Assembly (NCBI GenBank): GCA_903858385.1
Contig: CAIOIN010000098.1
Coordinates: 1 to 5,844, forward strand
DNA from: an uncultured Microcaldota archaeon
GTDB taxonomy: Archaea; Micrarchaeota; Micrarchaeia; Micrarchaeales; Micrarchaeaceae
Reading direction: 5' to 3'
Length of the DNA stretch: 5,844 nucleotides
Below are positions 5,137 to 5,844 of the stretch, in pieces. Under the pieces are notes generated by a model. It searched no databases. It was not told the DNA's origin and worked only from the letters and a program-made list of their open reading frames with translations. Both the position numbers and the translations under genes were made by a program. Positions within the stretch are counted from its first letter, which is position 1; every line of letters starts with the position of its first letter.

Positions 5137-5844
5137 ATGGATTATCAGTCTCGGTTTTGTGGTAACATGGGGTGGCGGGATCTGAATCTGTCTTACGGAT
5201 ATATCCTTGCCGGAATACTCGTCTGGTCCACACAGGCGTTCGTCTCCAAGATGCTTGTCACATCGATGGGCTTCCTGTCCGTTTACTTTTTCGCTTCGCT
5301 CTTCACCAGCATAACTGCGTTTGCCTGTTATTTGATCGTGTCCAAGGGCAAGCCGGATTTCAGTTTCCTCAAGGAGCCCCGAAAGGTGCTCGTGATGTCG
5401 GTATTCCTCACCCTTGCGAATTTCCTGCTCTTCGCGTCTTTTGGGATGCTGAGCGCATCGAACGTGGTCGTGATGCTTTACATGTATCCGATCTTCATGA
5501 GCGTCCTTAATTCGGTCATCATGAAGAAGGACATGAGTGGCAGCGAGATCGCCGGCCTGGCGATGGGTTTTGTTGGCATTTTCATATTTGCGACTAACGG
5601 GAACGTTCTGTCGCTGCACATAGACAACGTCTTCGCCAACGTGATGATACTCACGGCCGCGCTCGCCTGGGCGGCTTACCTGATAGTACAGAAGAAGTAC
5701 AACTTCGACGAGTTCGGCTCCAACAGCGTCGCGTTCGCGCTTTCCGTTGTGTACGTGCTTCCACTCCTTGCAGTCGGAGCATTCCTGCCGAACGGGGTCG
5801 TGCTGCCAGGCCAGAATTCGTTCCTGCTGCTGCTGTACTTCAGC
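5137..5844 (+). CDS. EamA/DMT-family membrane transporter (partial, 3' end outside window)
   Basis: The frame is open from after the stop at 5125-5127 to the window edge, giving 236 codons from the ATG at 5137. It encodes an EamA-type (drug/metabolite transporter superfamily) protein, normally about 280-300 residues with ten helices in two repeated halves. Counting from the ATG at 5167, helices fall at about 9-27, 34-54, 73-93, 98-117 and 126-144 (first repeat). The second repeat starts with 155-174, whose sequence ILTAALAWAAYLIVQKKY is typical of EamA repeat 2, then 186-206 and the start of an eighth. GYILAGILVWSTQAFVSKM fits the first helix of the family, and EIAGLAMGFVGIFIFATNG fits the end of repeat 1. 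Such proteins usually export amino acids, metabolites or drugs; the substrate cannot be told. Start: 5137 follows AGGATT and a TATA-like box at near-leaderless distance, while 5167 is ten codons inside and also plausible. The gene is divergent from pyk. Confidence 0.87.
   Translation, partial: MDYQSRFCGNMGWRDLNLSYGYILAGILVWSTQAFVSKMLVTSMGFLSVYFFASLFTSITAFACYLIVSKGKPDFSFLKEPRKVLVMSVFLTLANFLLFASFGMLSASNVVVMLYMYPIFMSVLNSVIMKKDMSGSEIAGLAMGFVGIFIFATNGNVLSLHIDNVFANVMILTAALAWAAYLIVQKKYNFDEFGSNSVAFALSVVYVLPLLAVGAFLPNGVVLPGQNSFLLLLYFS

Noticed and set aside
5101..5619. 172-codon minus-strand frame opposite the EamA gene
   Set aside because: The product is a His/Glu/Arg-rich low-likelihood sequence antisense to a clear membrane transporter; it is a shadow frame.
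1..5844. RNA genes, CRISPR arrays, insertion sequences or integration sites
   Set aside because: No tRNA-like cloverleaf, regularly spaced repeat, transposase-like frame or terminal inverted repeat was seen on either strand.

Overview
The window looks archaeal. It has an operon of ABC-transporter genes built around a membrane-anchored extracellular protein with Ig/CARDB-like beta repeats (COG1361 "S-layer domain" style), candidate archaeal TATA boxes (A/T-rich octamers about 25 nt before plausible transcript starts), GGTGAT-type ribosome-binding fragments, and a pyruvate kinase with an archaeal-looking sequence. Ile is often ATA and Arg often AGG, most strongly in the ABC genes, at moderate GC. 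These traits are known from Thermoplasmata and ARMAN/Micrarchaeota-type lineages, but the exact lineage is an inference that I cannot test here.

Layout. (1) Positions 1-2756, plus strand: a three-gene module. It starts with the last 30 codons of an ABC ATPase (LolD/MacB type). A secreted, single-pass anchored protein with three beta-sandwich-like repeats follows, then a MacB/FtsX-type permease carrying an unusual Gly/Ala/Ser/Thr-rich extracellular insertion. (2) Positions 2757-2778: a very short convergent gap with T-tracts on both strands. (3) Positions 2779-4974, minus strand: reading along the transcript, pyruvate kinase comes first, a 95-residue two-helix membrane protein follows 5 nt later, and after its own candidate promoter comes an unrecognised soluble 159-residue protein. 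(4) Positions 4975-5136: a divergent regulatory region with back-to-back TATA-like boxes and two inverted repeats. (5) From 5137 to the window edge, plus strand: the first three quarters of an EamA/DMT-family membrane transporter.

How they work together. The ABC module should form one complex: an ATPase, a MacB-type permease that transmits force across the membrane, and an anchored extracellular partner. A role in moving cell-surface material or in envelope maintenance is a reasonable inference, but the substrate is unknown. Pyruvate kinase is the last step of glycolysis. Its tight coupling to a small membrane protein and its divergent pairing with an EamA transporter are the main contextual clues in the second half.

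No RNA gene, CRISPR array, transposon or integration site was seen, and there is no gene-free stretch over 300 bases. The nearest thing to undescribed biology is the ABC module with its matching low-complexity extracellular linkers, plus two unrecognised small proteins.
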